The position numbers were made by a program, and so were the translations under genes. Positions 1 through 9,569 of a stretch of 64,000 nt of DNA are shown piece after piece. The notes under the pieces were generated by a model. It saw only the letters and a list, made by a program, of their open reading frames with translations. It ran no database searches and was not told the DNA's origin. Positions within the stretch are counted from its first letter, which is position 1; the number at the start of each line of letters is the position of its first letter. This DNA is from Candidatus Enterovibrio escicola (GTDB taxonomy: Bacteria; Pseudomonadota; Gammaproteobacteria; Enterobacterales; Vibrionaceae): assembly GCF_002464935.1 (NCBI RefSeq), contig NZ_NBYY01000034.1:124001-188000 (forward strand), written 5' to 3'.

Positions 1-36
1 GATGAAAATATCCTGCTGGATGACTTTGGCGGTTAA
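1..36 (+). CDS. nqrF: NqrF C-terminus (partial)
   Basis: The first 36 bases read in frame as the last eleven residues DENILLDDFGG and a TAA stop. This matches the C-terminal tail of NqrF, the FAD and 2Fe-2S subunit of the Na+-translocating NADH:quinone oxidoreductase. The call also rests on the next two genes, apbE and nqrM, which follow nqrF in Vibrionaceae. Only the tail is visible, so nothing can be said about the intactness of the gene. Confidence 0.8.
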   Translation, partial: DENILLDDFGG

Positions 37-123
37 TCCCTTCTGAGTCTGAACGATGAATACTATTCCGATGGTCAACCATTTATTCTTCAGACTCAGA
101 AACTATCGTCTTCTTGAAATTAA

Positions 124-1152
124 TTGTATGAAATAATGTTAAAATTTCTGTTGATAACTATTTTTCTTATCGTATTACTGGTGCTGGGTGGTGGCAAAAA
201 AGCATCAAAACAAACTCATTTAATAGGTTACACGATGGGAACATATTATTCCATTAAATACCTGAACGATGAGGGGCTTCCTAGTGCGGAGGAAATTCAA
301 GCTGAAATTGACAGTCGTCTTGAGACGGTTAATAACCAGATGTCGACGTTTCGAAGGCAATCTGAACTAAGTCGGTTTAATCATCATAAAGATAATTCTC
401 CTTTTACAGTATCACGTGATACGATAAAGGTCATTAGTGAAGCAATTCGCATTAATAAGCTATCTGAAGGTGCGCTTGATATAACTGTAGGATCGTTAGT
501 AAATCTTTGGGGATTTGGAACTGAAGGAAGTTCGAATAGTGTTCCTACGGATATACAGATCGCTAATCGGTGCCTGATGACAGGTATTGGACACCTAAGT
601 ATAATAGGGAATAATCTTATAAAATCAGATCCAGATCTGTATGTCGATCTCTCGTCGATAGCAAAAGGATTTGGGGTTGATGTGGTGGCGAATTACCTAT
701 CTGAATTGGATCTCAAAAACTATCTTGTTGAGATTGGCGGTGAATTACGGTTAAAAGGAGTAAATATGGAAGGGCAACCTTGGCGTATTGCGATTGAAAA
801 ACCAAGAAACGGCCAGCAAAGCATTCAAGAAATTATCACACCTGGTGATATGTCCGTCGCAACGTCTGGCGATTATAGAAATTTTTTTGAAGAAAATGGT
901 ATTCGCTATTCACACACTATAGATCCTACGACGTGCAAGCCGATTAATCATCATCTTATATCGGTGACTGTTCTTGATAAGCATTGTATGACGGCAGATG
1001 GCTTATCGACTGCATTTATGGTCATGGGGCCTGAAAAGGCATTAGCTTTAGCAAACAGTGAAAAGATCTTAGCATTTTTTATCGTAAAAACAGATAATTA
1101 TTATAAATCAATAGCATCAGACGAGTTTAAAAAATATTTAATTCCGGATTAA
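124..1152 (+). CDS. apbE: FAD:protein FMN transferase ApbE
   Basis: ApbE covalently attaches FMN to threonines of NqrB and NqrC, so it matures the Na+-NQR complex encoded just upstream. The protein has the ApbE signature segments: a GYTMGT start to the domain, SSIAKGFGVD near the middle, IDPTTCKP, and the C-terminal TADGLSTAFMVMGPEKA. The frame opens at a TTG (124); an ATG at 136 gives the more usual N-terminus beginning MLKFLLITIF. The N-terminus is a clear hydrophobic export signal. Family members in Vibrio are normally lipoproteins, but the position of the lipobox cysteine reads glycine here (VLGGGKK), so lipidation appears lost. Length is normal for the family. Function is likely kept, with altered membrane anchoring. 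Confidence 0.93.
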   Translation: MYEIMLKFLLITIFLIVLLVLGGGKKASKQTHLIGYTMGTYYSIKYLNDEGLPSAEEIQAEIDSRLETVNNQMSTFRRQSELSRFNHHKDNSPFTVSRDTIKVISEAIRINKLSEGALDITVGSLVNLWGFGTEGSSNSVPTDIQIANRCLMTGIGHLSIIGNNLIKSDPDLYVDLSSIAKGFGVDVVANYLSELDLKNYLVEIGGELRLKGVNMEGQPWRIAIEKPRNGQQSIQEIITPGDMSVATSGDYRNFFEENGIRYSHTIDPTTCKPINHHLISVTVLDKHCMTADGLSTAFMVMGPEKALALANSEKILAFFIVKTDNYYKSIASDEFKKYLIPD

Positions 1153-1276
1153 TTGAAGTTTAAGATCCGCATTAAATTTTATTTAATATGAGCTTATTTT
1201 ATCTAGGTGATTGGTGCGCGTGAGATCGTTAAAGGGAATTATTTCTTTAAAATAAAAGTGACATAAGGGTAATCGA

Positions 1277-1480
1277 ATGTCTGTATATTTGATAGCATGC
1301 TCAGTTTACCTTCTGGTAATAGCTTGTATGTTAATTGGCTACGTTATTCAACGTAAAATCATTACTGGCAGTTGTGGTGGCTTAGCTTCAATAGGTATAG
1401 AAATGAAATGTGACTACTGCTCAGATCAGTGTGATGCTCGAAAACACCGAGAAGCGCTTACAATCAAAAAAGTGGAATAA
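1277..1480 (+). CDS. nqrM: Na+-NQR maturation protein NqrM
   Basis: NqrM (DUF539) is a small membrane protein that helps deliver iron to the NqrD/NqrE site of Na+-NQR. The 67-residue product has one N-terminal membrane segment (about residues 3-25), then the family's cysteine cluster: SCGGLASIGIEMKC followed by CxxC-type spacing DYCSDQC. All four conserved cysteines are present. It lies 124 bp after apbE in the same direction, the order known from Vibrio (nqrA-F, apbE, nqrM). The ATG is preceded by a weak Shine-Dalgarno (AAGGG) near 1265. Confidence 0.92.
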   Translation: MSVYLIACSVYLLVIACMLIGYVIQRKIITGSCGGLASIGIEMKCDYCSDQCDARKHREALTIKKVE

Positions 1481-1510
1481 CAATAAAATTATCTAGTGCG
1501 GTGATAACCA

Positions 1511-1531
1511 ACATCCTAAAGATAAGGATGT
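1511..1531 (+). terminator. Possible terminator after nqrM
   Basis: A 7-bp perfect inverted repeat ACATCCT / AGGATGT with a 7-nt loop lies 30 bp after the nqrM stop. A short T run follows after a few bases. The U-tract is not immediate, so termination strength is uncertain. Confidence 0.4.
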
Positions 1532-2090
1532 CTCGATGTTTTTGAAAAGGTTAGTCTTCTAATTTTAGGAGTTCAGTAATATCTGGCAGGATAAGTAATG
1601 ATCTTGGTTATATTACCTTTTGTCATTGGTGAAGCGACACAGTAACTCTCAAAACCCAACAAATTACATGCATAGGATGAATTCATAGAGATCTACTCTT
1701 ATTTATCCTTCCCTCATCGTGGAATAACCTAGAGTCTCTGTCTGTTTCCCCCACATCCGTACCCACCGCTTAGTAAATCGCAAGTAGTATATTCTTGAAT
1801 TACTCAAGTTGCTTGAAATAACATGCTCTTTGATCACCCTAGATGCGATGGGTTGCTAGCGAGAAATTACCCAAACCATTATAGAGGGTGATGCGAATTA
1901 TCTGCGCATAGTGAAAAGAAAAAAACGCTTGCAGGTTGTTGTATCTAAGTGTTTTCTCCTCTCTAAGGCCACGTATACTTTCAGCAGTATTTTTCCTCGC
2001 TGACGATTTAATAAAAATCCGTAGTAACGTACTATCTTGAGACTGGAGATGCTTATCTGTAATTTACTCTACCAGTCTTTCTATTAATTC
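1532..2090. other. Gene-free decayed stretch
   Basis: I see no convincing coding frame, RNA gene or IS end here. In Vibrio genomes dinB commonly follows nqrM, but I cannot see recognisable dinB sequence. The stretch ends at the inverted repeat of an IS982-family copy. Confidence 0.5.
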
Positions 2091-3058
2091 AACCTCAGAT
2101 CTGCATAAGCGCTTGCTTATCAAACCTAGTCATCTTGATGCTCTTCTTTTTGGTTGAAATGAATACGCAATAAGCCCCGCCAGCAAGTTGACCATAAAGC
2201 TGATACAGCTACGGTGCCGAGAATACTCGATTTGGGATATGTTGTTTAGTTGGTCAAAAACGGTTTCAATAATCAATCATTTCCGGAGTATTAGGCGGTT
2301 CCAAAATTTCATCACTTTGGGTTTTATATTCTTTTTCACACCCGTTATCAGTGTCACTCTCTTTTCTACAAATTCTAGTTCCAATGGACCAGAGATATAA
2401 CCTTTGTCTCCGTATAAACACCTCCAAAGCTCGTCAGCCATTTCCGCCCACAGGCTTTCTATCATCCACGTTAACCATCGTCACTTTGACTGAGATAATA
2501 CACCTTGGTTATCAATAATAAGGTGTAATTTGAAACCATAGAACCACCCACTAGTTCCTTTTCCTCGCTTCTCGATACCTTTAAAAACCTGATATCTGAG
2601 AATGCGTAGGTTGTGACAAACCTCTAGCTTAGACGAATCAACAAAGGCAATTTCTGTCGGCCTTTACTGACGGTAAGTGAGGTAAGAGCAAAGCAAAAGT
2701 AGGACACCTTGCATAAGTTTGAGCATCCTCGTGTAATTAACTAATTTAGGAAATTCGTTGGGGAGGTAGCGATAAACAAAGTGGATGTAATAAGTTTTGA
2801 AGTCTCAATATCCCAATTGATGGAAAGCTATCACTATCGTCATCACTTCGCTAACTGAGAGGCGAGAATGCTTATTTCTTTATTTGACATCGGAAGAAAT
2901 AAGATGTTTTTCCCATGCAGGGGGGAAAGTCTGGTAGACGTTGACGAAAACGGCGTCTAGGTTATTCATGCCCAAGTCCTTGTGCAGTCCATACTTTATT
3001 TCAAACGATTAGATCGCGACTTTGGCATTTAGTTAATTTCTTATGCGCAGCTCAGGTT
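2091..3058 (-). mobile_element. IS982-family element, full length, decayed
   Basis: An element of about 970 bp bounded by imperfect inverted repeats starting AACCTCAGATCTGCATAAG on the left and ending in the complement of AACCTGAGCTGCGCATAAG on the right. A 5-bp direct repeat AATTC flanks it (2086-2090 and 3059-3063), consistent with a target duplication. On the minus strand, pieces of an IS982-type DDE transposase can be read in several frames (VCHNLRILRYQVFKG, GDKGYISGPLELEF, VTLITGVKKN), separated by frameshifts and stops. It is not expected to be active. Confidence 0.85.
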
Positions 3059-3063
3059 AATTC

Positions 3064-4149
3064 ACTATGACCCTGCGTTAAGCGAGGGGTATCCGTAATT
3101 CTATACTCTAGATAATCAAAGGCCACCATTCAACACTTGCTATAATAACAAAATCGATATATGGAGATGAGCGGACACTTCAGGTATCATTCAAGGTAAT
3201 TCACTGTTTGATGGAAGTTATCCGTATTTTCCGCAGAATTGACTTTCTAGTATCGGTTGTATTGATCATCCAGAAAGTGATTTTACTTCCTTTTATTTCG
3301 GATGTACGCGTATTTCTCATCAGACAGGTTTAATGTCAGGCACGCTTGGTACAACAACCGTGCTATCGCATATCGCCAGCTCCCTTCAGTCTCTTTGGCC
3401 TTTAAAAAGATCGGTAGCCAAAGCAAATTTTTTTATGCAGACCTCCTTGAGTGACGGACAGGTGAGGATGTGTACTCCAGTTGAACTTTCGGCCGTAAGT
3501 ATGCAGGACGAAAAAAATACCGATATCCATCCCTTCCTTTTTTACCCACCTAGCATGGTTTTGATAATAACATATCTAATAATGCACGGTTAGTGCGAAA
3601 TAGTGGGCGATAATTTGTCTGAAAGCGTGAAGGTGATATGTTGTCCTTTACAATCAGGAAGTACGTATTATTGGTTACGTATCCATAGCTAAGTGGATTG
3701 ACCGCCACAGTTATTGCAGGCGCGAGATTCGTAGGTTTAATTAATAAATTTAATACGGAAGCAGCCGCTATTGCTACAGCAATATTGGCTAAAGCCAAAA
3801 GCCGTGGTGCCTCACGTGAGCATTCTGGTGATATTTTTAATGATGACATCCCTCACTGTACCAATATTTCCATTGAGGAAAGGGAGCCAAGTCTATTGTG
3901 TTAAAGGCGGCATTTTAGGGAATGATACCGAGGATTACAATAAAAGAAGGGTTGCGGTCTGTAAGTTACCGCCATAGGTGGTCTCTTTTCAATATCTTTT
4001 TTCCTCGCTCAACTATTGATAATTTATGGAGTACAACTTATTGCTTTGGCGCGAAGACCATACCTATTTTAGTAGTGATTTTTTCCTTCTATACTAGACC
4101 ATAAATGTGGCTTTTTTATCTAAATTCAGAGAGTATTTTCACTAATTCT
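3064..4149. pseudogene. Unassigned decayed coding-like region
   Basis: Several short open stretches on the plus strand look protein-like, for example around 3333-3590 and 3698-3904 (an alanine-rich stretch TEAAAIATAILAKAKSRG). Frames change and stops interrupt them. I do not recognise the family. GC content is higher than in the surrounding IS debris, which suggests an old gene. It lies between the nqr genes and the purine permease. Function unknown. Confidence 0.3.
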
Positions 4150-4454
4150 GTTGTCGTAAAAGAAAGATATTAAATCTATTTTATCAATCGGTTATCCATA
4201 TTCAATGTTGCATTTTATGCACGGATAGTTTCAATGTAAACGATACCTTTTCCAGAGAATAAACACCTTGTTGACAAGCTCTCTACGCAATGAATTGAGA
4301 GGTAAAATTAGATCTTCATAATACACCAGAAACGACTAAATCGGAAAGCGATTGGATAATGAAAAGCACCGAAAATATATGACCAAGTGATTTGTACATT
4401 CATTGAGCGTGAGTATTACCTTTAAAATATAACCAACTTATTGAATACATAACC
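4150..4454 (+). mobile_element. IS1-like element, 3' remnant
   Basis: The right end reads TTATTGAATACATAACC (ending 4454), the terminal repeat shared with copies near 6508, 25709, 28743, 47932 and 61907. Just inside it the plus strand reads IYDQVICTFIEREYYL and a stop, preceded by RLNRKAIG. This matches the C-terminus of IS1-type transposases. Stops and a frameshift break the frame and the 5' half is missing. Confidence 0.6.
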
Positions 4455-4632
4455 TAACAGGTATTCGCTGCTTTCTCTGAGTGATTAATCAACTATTAAA
4501 ATGAGTGTGACTTAATCCATACTGGAAATTGTCTAATTTGGCGAGTAAGATTCGCGTCATATTCAGAAAAAAACGTTTACCTAAGCGTTGCTTAAAATTG
4601 ACATACACACACTTTCCAAGGAATCAAAAGCC

Positions 4633-5919
4633 ATGCTTGAGCATATTTTTAAACTAAAAGAGCACGGTACAGATGTTCGAACTGAGGTTATTGCAGGATT
4701 AACCACTTTCATGACTATGGCTTATATAATTTTTGTTAATCCAGCTGTCTTGTCAGAAACTGGAATGGATCGCGGTGCAGTCTTTGTCGCCACTTGTTTA
4801 GCTGCTGCAATTGGTTGTTTTATTATGGGTCTGGTAGCTAATTACCCTGTGGCCCAAGCCCCAGGTATGGGGTTGAATGCGTTCTTTACCTATACCGTTG
4901 TTTTCCAAATGGGGTATACGTGGCAAGTTGCTTTGGCTGCGGTCTTCCTATCTGGTCTTTGCTTTATCTCGTTGAGCTTGTTTAGAGTTCGTGAATTGAT
5001 CATCAATGCTATTCCTATTTCTTTGCGCACGGGAATTTCAGCGGGTATTGGTATGTTCTTGGCGCTGATTGCGTTGCAGAATTCTGGTATTGTTATCGCT
5101 CACCCTGCAACCTTAATTTCTATGGGAGACATTTCTTCCTTTGGTCCTGCGATGGCTGGGCTTGGATTTTTTTTGATTATCGGTTTGGTTACCCGTGGCG
5201 TTAAGGGTGCGGTAATGATCTCAATTCTGATTGTTACTGCGCTCGCTGTTATCTGCAGTGACGTTCAGTACACTGGGATACTATCTGCACCACCAAGCAT
5301 TGGGCCTACCTTTATGCAGCTCGACTTATCCGGAGCAATGACAGTAGGAATGATTGCTATCGTATTTGCATTCTTGTTTGTTGACCTGTTTGATACTGCA
5401 GGAACTTTGGTGAGTGTGGCACAAAAAGCAGATATGCTAGATCTACATGGTAAACTTCCACGTCTTAGACGTGCACTGTTGGCGGATAGTACTGCAACTA
5501 CTATTGGAGCCATTCTAGGTACGTCAAATACCACGTCTTACGTAGAAAGTGTGGCGGGTGTTGTAGCAGGGGGTCGTACGGGATTAACTGCGGTGGTCGT
5601 TGGTATTATGTTCCTACTGGCACTGTTCTTTTCACCATTAGCTGATATGGTTCCTCGATATGCCACAGCGGGTGCGCTGTTTTATGTTGCAATTTTGATG
5701 ATATCCGGTCTTGTCAACTTGGATTGGTGTGATCTCACAGAAGCAGCACCCGTAGTTGTGGTGTGTTTGCTGACTCCACTGACTTATTCCATCACACATG
5801 GTATTGGTTTAGGCTTTATTTCTTACTGTGCAATTAAGGTTATCAGTGGTAGAGGGAGTGATGTACCTGTTAGTATTTGGGTTCTGGCTGTCCTTTTCTT
5901 ACTAAAATTTATTGTGTAA
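4633..5919 (+). CDS. NCS2/AzgA-type purine permease
   Basis: An inner-membrane purine:proton symporter of the AzgA-like branch of NCS2 (adenine, guanine or hypoxanthine uptake). The 428-residue protein begins MLEHIFKLKEHGTDVRTEVIAGLTTF, contains NPAVLSETGMDRGAVF, PVAQAPGMGLNAFF and the FDTAGTLV and GTSNTTSYVES segments typical of this branch, and is almost entirely membrane helices. I chose the ATG at 4633 over an in-frame TTG at 4588: AAGGA at 4618-4622 sits ten bases upstream, and the family's N-terminus starts here. gpt follows 65 bp downstream in the same direction, giving uptake plus salvage of guanine or xanthine. The exact substrate cannot be decided from sequence alone. Confidence 0.9.
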   Translation: MLEHIFKLKEHGTDVRTEVIAGLTTFMTMAYIIFVNPAVLSETGMDRGAVFVATCLAAAIGCFIMGLVANYPVAQAPGMGLNAFFTYTVVFQMGYTWQVALAAVFLSGLCFISLSLFRVRELIINAIPISLRTGISAGIGMFLALIALQNSGIVIAHPATLISMGDISSFGPAMAGLGFFLIIGLVTRGVKGAVMISILIVTALAVICSDVQYTGILSAPPSIGPTFMQLDLSGAMTVGMIAIVFAFLFVDLFDTAGTLVSVAQKADMLDLHGKLPRLRRALLADSTATTIGAILGTSNTTSYVESVAGVVAGGRTGLTAVVVGIMFLLALFFSPLADMVPRYATAGALFYVAILMISGLVNLDWCDLTEAAPVVVVCLLTPLTYSITHGIGLGFISYCAIKVISGRGSDVPVSIWVLAVLFLLKFIV

Positions 5920-5984
5920 GAGACAATACTTCGAAATTAACACTATGAGTTAAATGGCGCCCATCGCCACTAAGGTTTTTTAGA

Positions 5985-6443
5985 ATGAAAAATAAGTTTG
6001 TTATTACGTGGGATAACATGCAAATGTATACTCGCCAATTGGCCGATAAATTGTTACCAGCAGAGCAATGGATAGGTATAATTGCTGTAAGCAGAGGGGG
6101 GTTGGTTCCTGCAGCTATTTTGGCGCGTGAACTGGATCTTCACCACGTTGATACCGTGTGTATTTCGAGCTATGATCATGATCAGCAACATGATATGAAC
6201 ATCATTAAAAAAGCTGAGGGTGATGGCGAAGGCTTCATAGTTGTTGATGATTTAGTTGATACAGGTGGCACTGCGAAAGTGATTCGTGAGATGTATCCGA
6301 AGGCTAAATTTGTAACTGTATGTGCGAAGCCACTTGGTAAGCACTTGGTTGATGACTACGTGGTTGATGTTATCCAAGATTGTTGGATTGAACAACCATG
6401 GGATATGGCAGTAGTATTCGTGGAACCTATCGCAAGGTGTTAG
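5985..6443 (+). CDS. gpt: Xanthine-guanine phosphoribosyltransferase
   Basis: Converts guanine, xanthine and hypoxanthine plus PRPP to the nucleotide monophosphates, at the cytoplasmic side of the membrane. The 152-residue length is exactly that of the family. The PRPP-binding motif reads [12 protein letters not shown] (about residues 85-96), the ISRGG-type loop is [10 protein letters not shown], and the C-terminal base-binding part has the conserved WIEQPWD. AAGG lies about ten bases before the ATG. It is probably co-transcribed with the purine permease upstream. Confidence 0.95.
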   Translation: MKNKFVITWDNMQMYTRQLADKLLPAEQWIGIIAVSRGGLVPAAILARELDLHHVDTVCISSYDHDQQHDMNIIKKAEGDGEGFIVVDDLVDTGGTAKVIREMYPKAKFVTVCAKPLGKHLVDDYVVDVIQDCWIEQPWDMAVVFVEPIARC

Positions 6444-6507
6444 CTTAATAAAGAAACCAAGAATGGGACTTTTATATAGTCAGCGTTAAATTTTGAGGGC
6501 TAATATT

Positions 6508-6701
6508 AAGTCATATATTCAATGGGTTGATTATGATTTAAAGGTAATACTCACGTTAATCGTGTGTTCTATAAGTTGGTTGCCCTCTAGAAAATAAATT
6601 TTCTCGTGGTTATAAATTTTGTTAAAATATATGATATCTGCAGTAATAGACCACTGGTTTGTAAATGACACTGATGAACCATTAAATTTATTGAATACGT
6701 A
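6508..6701 (-). mobile_element. Short IS1-like internal-deletion element
   Basis: Both ends of the IS1-like family are present about 190 bp apart: right end (5') GGTTACGTATTCAATAAATT in complement, left end (3') beginning CATATATTCAATGGGTTGATT. The inside contains only the first ~120 bp and last ~50 bp seen in longer copies (for example 47932 and 25709). It therefore looks like a mini-element made by internal deletion. An open frame of 70 codons (6531-6743, minus) runs through it but has no conserved domain. Confidence 0.55.
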
Positions 6702-6764
6702 ACCTTCCAGTTCAATGAATATACCGATCACTTTGTTGTGCATTTTACTTGACGGAGGGCGTTA

Positions 6765-7004
6765 GTAAACCGTGGTTCAGTTACTTCTTGGTAAGATGAC
6801 GAGATCGGCATTGTCTAAATAGTAGCTACGTCTATCTAAAAAGTCACTGAACCAAGGTTTATTAATGCTTGATTATATTGTTTCCAGTTTCCGATCTTGT
6901 AGGGGGCATTTTCCATAATCACCTCCCGCTTCACTCCATGATGATCTAATCGTAGGAATTGCGATTAGTTTAGATATTTAGGAAACAACGCCTCTGCCTT
7001 ACCA
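6765..7004 (-). mobile_element. IS5-family (IS903 group) 5' fragment
   Basis: Complement encodes the start of an IS903-type transposase in broken frames (SNWKQYNQALINLGSVTF) and the element's 5' end, TTGTTTCCTAAATATCTAAAC in complement, also seen at 26900-26935 and 60400-60440. The rest of the element is missing; it is joined directly to an IS982 fragment at about 7005. Confidence 0.65.
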
Positions 7005-7673
7005 CCAATTTTCCTAAATTAGTCAGCTACACGCAAATGCTCAAGTTCATGCAAGTTATTTTGGTTCCACTTTGCTCTTACCTCACTCACCGTCAGGCAA
7101 GGCAAATAGGGATTGCTCTTGTTGATTCGTCTAAGCTACAGGTTTGTCACAACCTACGCATTCTCAAACATCAGATTGGTAAAGGTATCATGAAGTTAGG
7201 AAAAGGAACGATGGGTAGTTATACGACTTCAAATTACACCTTATTATCAATGACCACAGTTGGCATTATCTCAGTCAGAGTGATGACGGCTAACGTGGAT
7301 GATAGTAAGCCTGTGGCGGAAATGGCTGACGAGCTTTGAAGGTGTTTATACGGAGACAAAGGTTATATATCTAGTCCATTGGAACTAGAATTTGTAGACA
7401 AGAGAGTGACACTGATAACGGGTATGAAAAAGAATATAAAACCCAAAGTGATGAAACTTTGAGACCGCCTAATACTCCGGAAATGATTGATTATTGAAAC
7501 CGTTTTTGACCAACTAAAAAATATATCCCAAATAGATCATTTTCGGTACCGAAGTGGAGTGAGCTTTATGGTCAACTTGCTGGCGGGGCTTATCGCGTAT
7601 TCATTTCAACCAAAAAAGAAGAGCATCAAGATGACTAGGTTTGATAAGCAAGCGCTTATGCAGATCTGAGGTT
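7005..7673 (+). mobile_element. IS982-family, 5'-truncated copy
   Basis: Plus-strand frames read LMQVILVPLCSYLTHRQAR, VCHNLRILKHQIGKG, VDDSKPVAEMADEL and FVDKRVTLITG-like segments, then the C-terminal [18 protein letters not shown] and [10 protein letters not shown]. The 3' end CAGATCTGAGGTT is intact. Stops and small shifts break the gene into at least three pieces, and the first 300 bp of the element are replaced by IS903-type sequence. Confidence 0.8.
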
Positions 7674-7674
7674 A

Positions 7675-7812
7675 ACTAATTCAGGAAATTCATTGGTGAG
7701 GTGGTAGCACGCCAAAAAAAGTGGATGTAATAGGTTTTGAAGTCTCGATACCCTGATTGATGAAAAGCTATCACTATCGTCATCACTTCGCTAACTGAGA
7801 GGCGAGAAGGTT
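7675..7812 (-). mobile_element. IS982 fragment in inverted orientation
   Basis: The stretch from ACTAATTCAGGAAATTC to GAGAGGCGAGAAGG is the complement of the transposase N-terminal part (LSVSEVMTIVIAFHQ... YLTNEFPELV). It abuts the 3' end of the plus-strand copy, so the two IS982 pieces lie head against tail in opposite directions. Confidence 0.7.
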
Positions 7813-7968
7813 TGTTCCAGTTACACCTATGATTGAGTTATCTTAAACGTGTGATTGTATATCCCCCATTTTGGTGATGGTAGAAGCATTGAGCAGATAT
7901 AGACATTTCTGCTCCAAGCGAGTATAAACCTCAATACATCCCTACGACTTGGAGCTAACCAATAAAGT

Positions 7969-8781
7969 ATGTCGACAACACCAGTGCCCGCGTCTGATCG
8001 CTACCAGCAACGCTTCAGTGGCACTTGCCGCTTATATGGCATGTTTGGGCTCGAAATTCTACGAAGATCTCATATTTGTGTGATCGGTATTGGTGGTGTT
8101 GGATCGTGGGCAGTGGAGGCGTTAGCGCGTAGTGGTGTTGGTGCTTTGACGCTGGTAGATATGGATGATGTGTGCGTAACCAACATGAACCGGCAGATCC
8201 ATGCAATGTCGGGAACGATCGGGCAAAGTAAGATTGAGGTAATGGCTGATCGTGTTCGTGCAATTAACCCTGATTGCCAGATCACATTAATTGATGATTT
8301 TATTTCAGAAGCTAATATTCCGCAATACATTACAAAAAACTTTGATTACGTACTGGATGCCATCGATAGCATTCAGCCAAAGACAGCCCTGTTAGTATAC
8401 TGCAAACGCAACAAAATAAGAGTTATTACTGTAGGTGGCGCTGGTGGGCAGATAGACCCAACCCAGATCCAAGTTGCAGATTTAACCAAATCAGTCCAAG
8501 ACCCTTTGGCAGCAAAACTCCGGAATAATTTACGCTACTTTCACAACTTCACAAAAACGAAAAACAGGAAATTCGGTATTGATTGTGTCTTTTCGACCGA
8601 GAAACTTAGATATCCACAACCAGACGGCAGTGTATGCGAAGCTAAAGTCAGTGGAAAAGGCTCCAAGAAATTGGATTGTTCAACTGGTTTTGGTGCTGCA
8701 ACTATGGTGACAGCAACTTTTGGCTTCATTGCTGTATCTCGAATTATTGCTAAGTTAATGGCAAGGAAAAAACTAACCTGA
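7969..8781 (+). CDS. tcdA: tRNA t6A dehydratase TcdA (CsdL)
   Basis: An E1-like ATP-dependent enzyme that cyclises N6-threonylcarbamoyladenosine at position 37 of ANN-decoding tRNAs to ct6A. The 270 residues carry the ThiF/MoeB-type nucleotide-binding motif GIGGVGSWAVEALARSGVG (about residues 41-59), the acidic strand LVDMDDVCVTNMNRQ with the catalytic arginine environment, and DAIDSIQPK. The family's C-terminal STGFGAATMVTATFG is present. Its usual partners csdE and csdA lie 7-10 kb downstream on the other strand, separated here by IS debris and the pha operon. IS982 debris follows within 10 bp of the stop. Confidence 0.95.
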   Translation: MSTTPVPASDRYQQRFSGTCRLYGMFGLEILRRSHICVIGIGGVGSWAVEALARSGVGALTLVDMDDVCVTNMNRQIHAMSGTIGQSKIEVMADRVRAINPDCQITLIDDFISEANIPQYITKNFDYVLDAIDSIQPKTALLVYCKRNKIRVITVGGAGGQIDPTQIQVADLTKSVQDPLAAKLRNNLRYFHNFTKTKNRKFGIDCVFSTEKLRYPQPDGSVCEAKVSGKGSKKLDCSTGFGAATMVTATFGFIAVSRIIAKLMARKKLT

Positions 8782-8790
8782 GCTGTGCTC

Positions 8791-9332
8791 AAGGTGTAAT
8801 TGAAAGCTGTAGAACTACCCCACCGTTCCTTTTCTTCACTTCTAGGTACCTTTAAAAGTCTGATGTCTGAGAACGCGTAGGTTGTGATAAACCTATAGCT
8901 TAGACGAAATCAACAAAGGCATCCTTATTTGCCTTGCCTGACGGTGAGTGAGGTAAGAGCAAAGCGGAACTAGGACATCTTATATGAGTTTGAGCATCCT
9001 CGTATAACTAATTCAGGAAATTCGTTAGTGAGGTAGCACGCCAAAAAAAGTGGATGTAATAGGTTTTGAAGTCTCGATACTCCGATTGATGGAAAGCTAT
9101 CACTATCGTCATCACTTCGCTAACTGAGAGGCGAGAAACCTTGTTTTTTATTTGATACCGGAAGAAATTAGGTGTTTTTCCCATGCAGGGAGGGAAATCT
9201 GGCAGAAATCATCAGCATCTACGACAACTGCGTCTAAGTTATTCATGCCAAAGTCCTTATGCAGTCAATAGTTTTTTAACAATCAGATCGCGATTTTGGC
9301 ATTTAGTTCATTTCTTATGCGCCGCTCAGATT
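8791..9332 (-). mobile_element. IS982-family, 3'-truncated copy
   Basis: The complement carries the 5' terminal repeat (ending at 9332, with the outer bases altered) and the N-terminal half of the transposase in broken frames, up to the WFYGFQLHL region. The C-terminal third and the 3' repeat are missing. It begins 10 bp after the tcdA stop codon. Confidence 0.75.
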
Positions 9333-9399
9333 GATTAATCATAGTCAGCCGTTTATCTATTAAATAAATGAACAAGTTGTTTCAGTTGAGGCATTTTTA

Positions 9400-9545
9400 T
9401 ATTGGCGGTAACACTGATACCCTACAAAACCTGTTTATACGATTACGGCAAATAATGGTCTTAAATTTGCCCGTCATGAAGAGATTGTAAAAGCTTTGGA
9501 TGCAGAAATTGACTTCACCTACCCTTACAGTTCAGAGGAACTGTG
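9400..9545 (+). mobile_element. IS30-family transposase fragment
   Basis: The plus strand reads KPVYTITANNGLKFARHEEIVKALDAEIDF and then TYPYSSEEL before a stop. This is the central DDE-domain segment of IS30-type transposases (TADNGxEFAxHE). No ends are visible. It differs from the IS30 pieces at 25340 and 58735, so it is probably another family member. Confidence 0.65.
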
Positions 9546-9569
9546 AAAAGAAATCATATTAGTTAACCA

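Noticed and set aside
6531..6743. Open frame of 70 codons after gpt (minus)
   Set aside because: It runs through an internally deleted IS1-like element; residues match the terminal repeat translated in frame.
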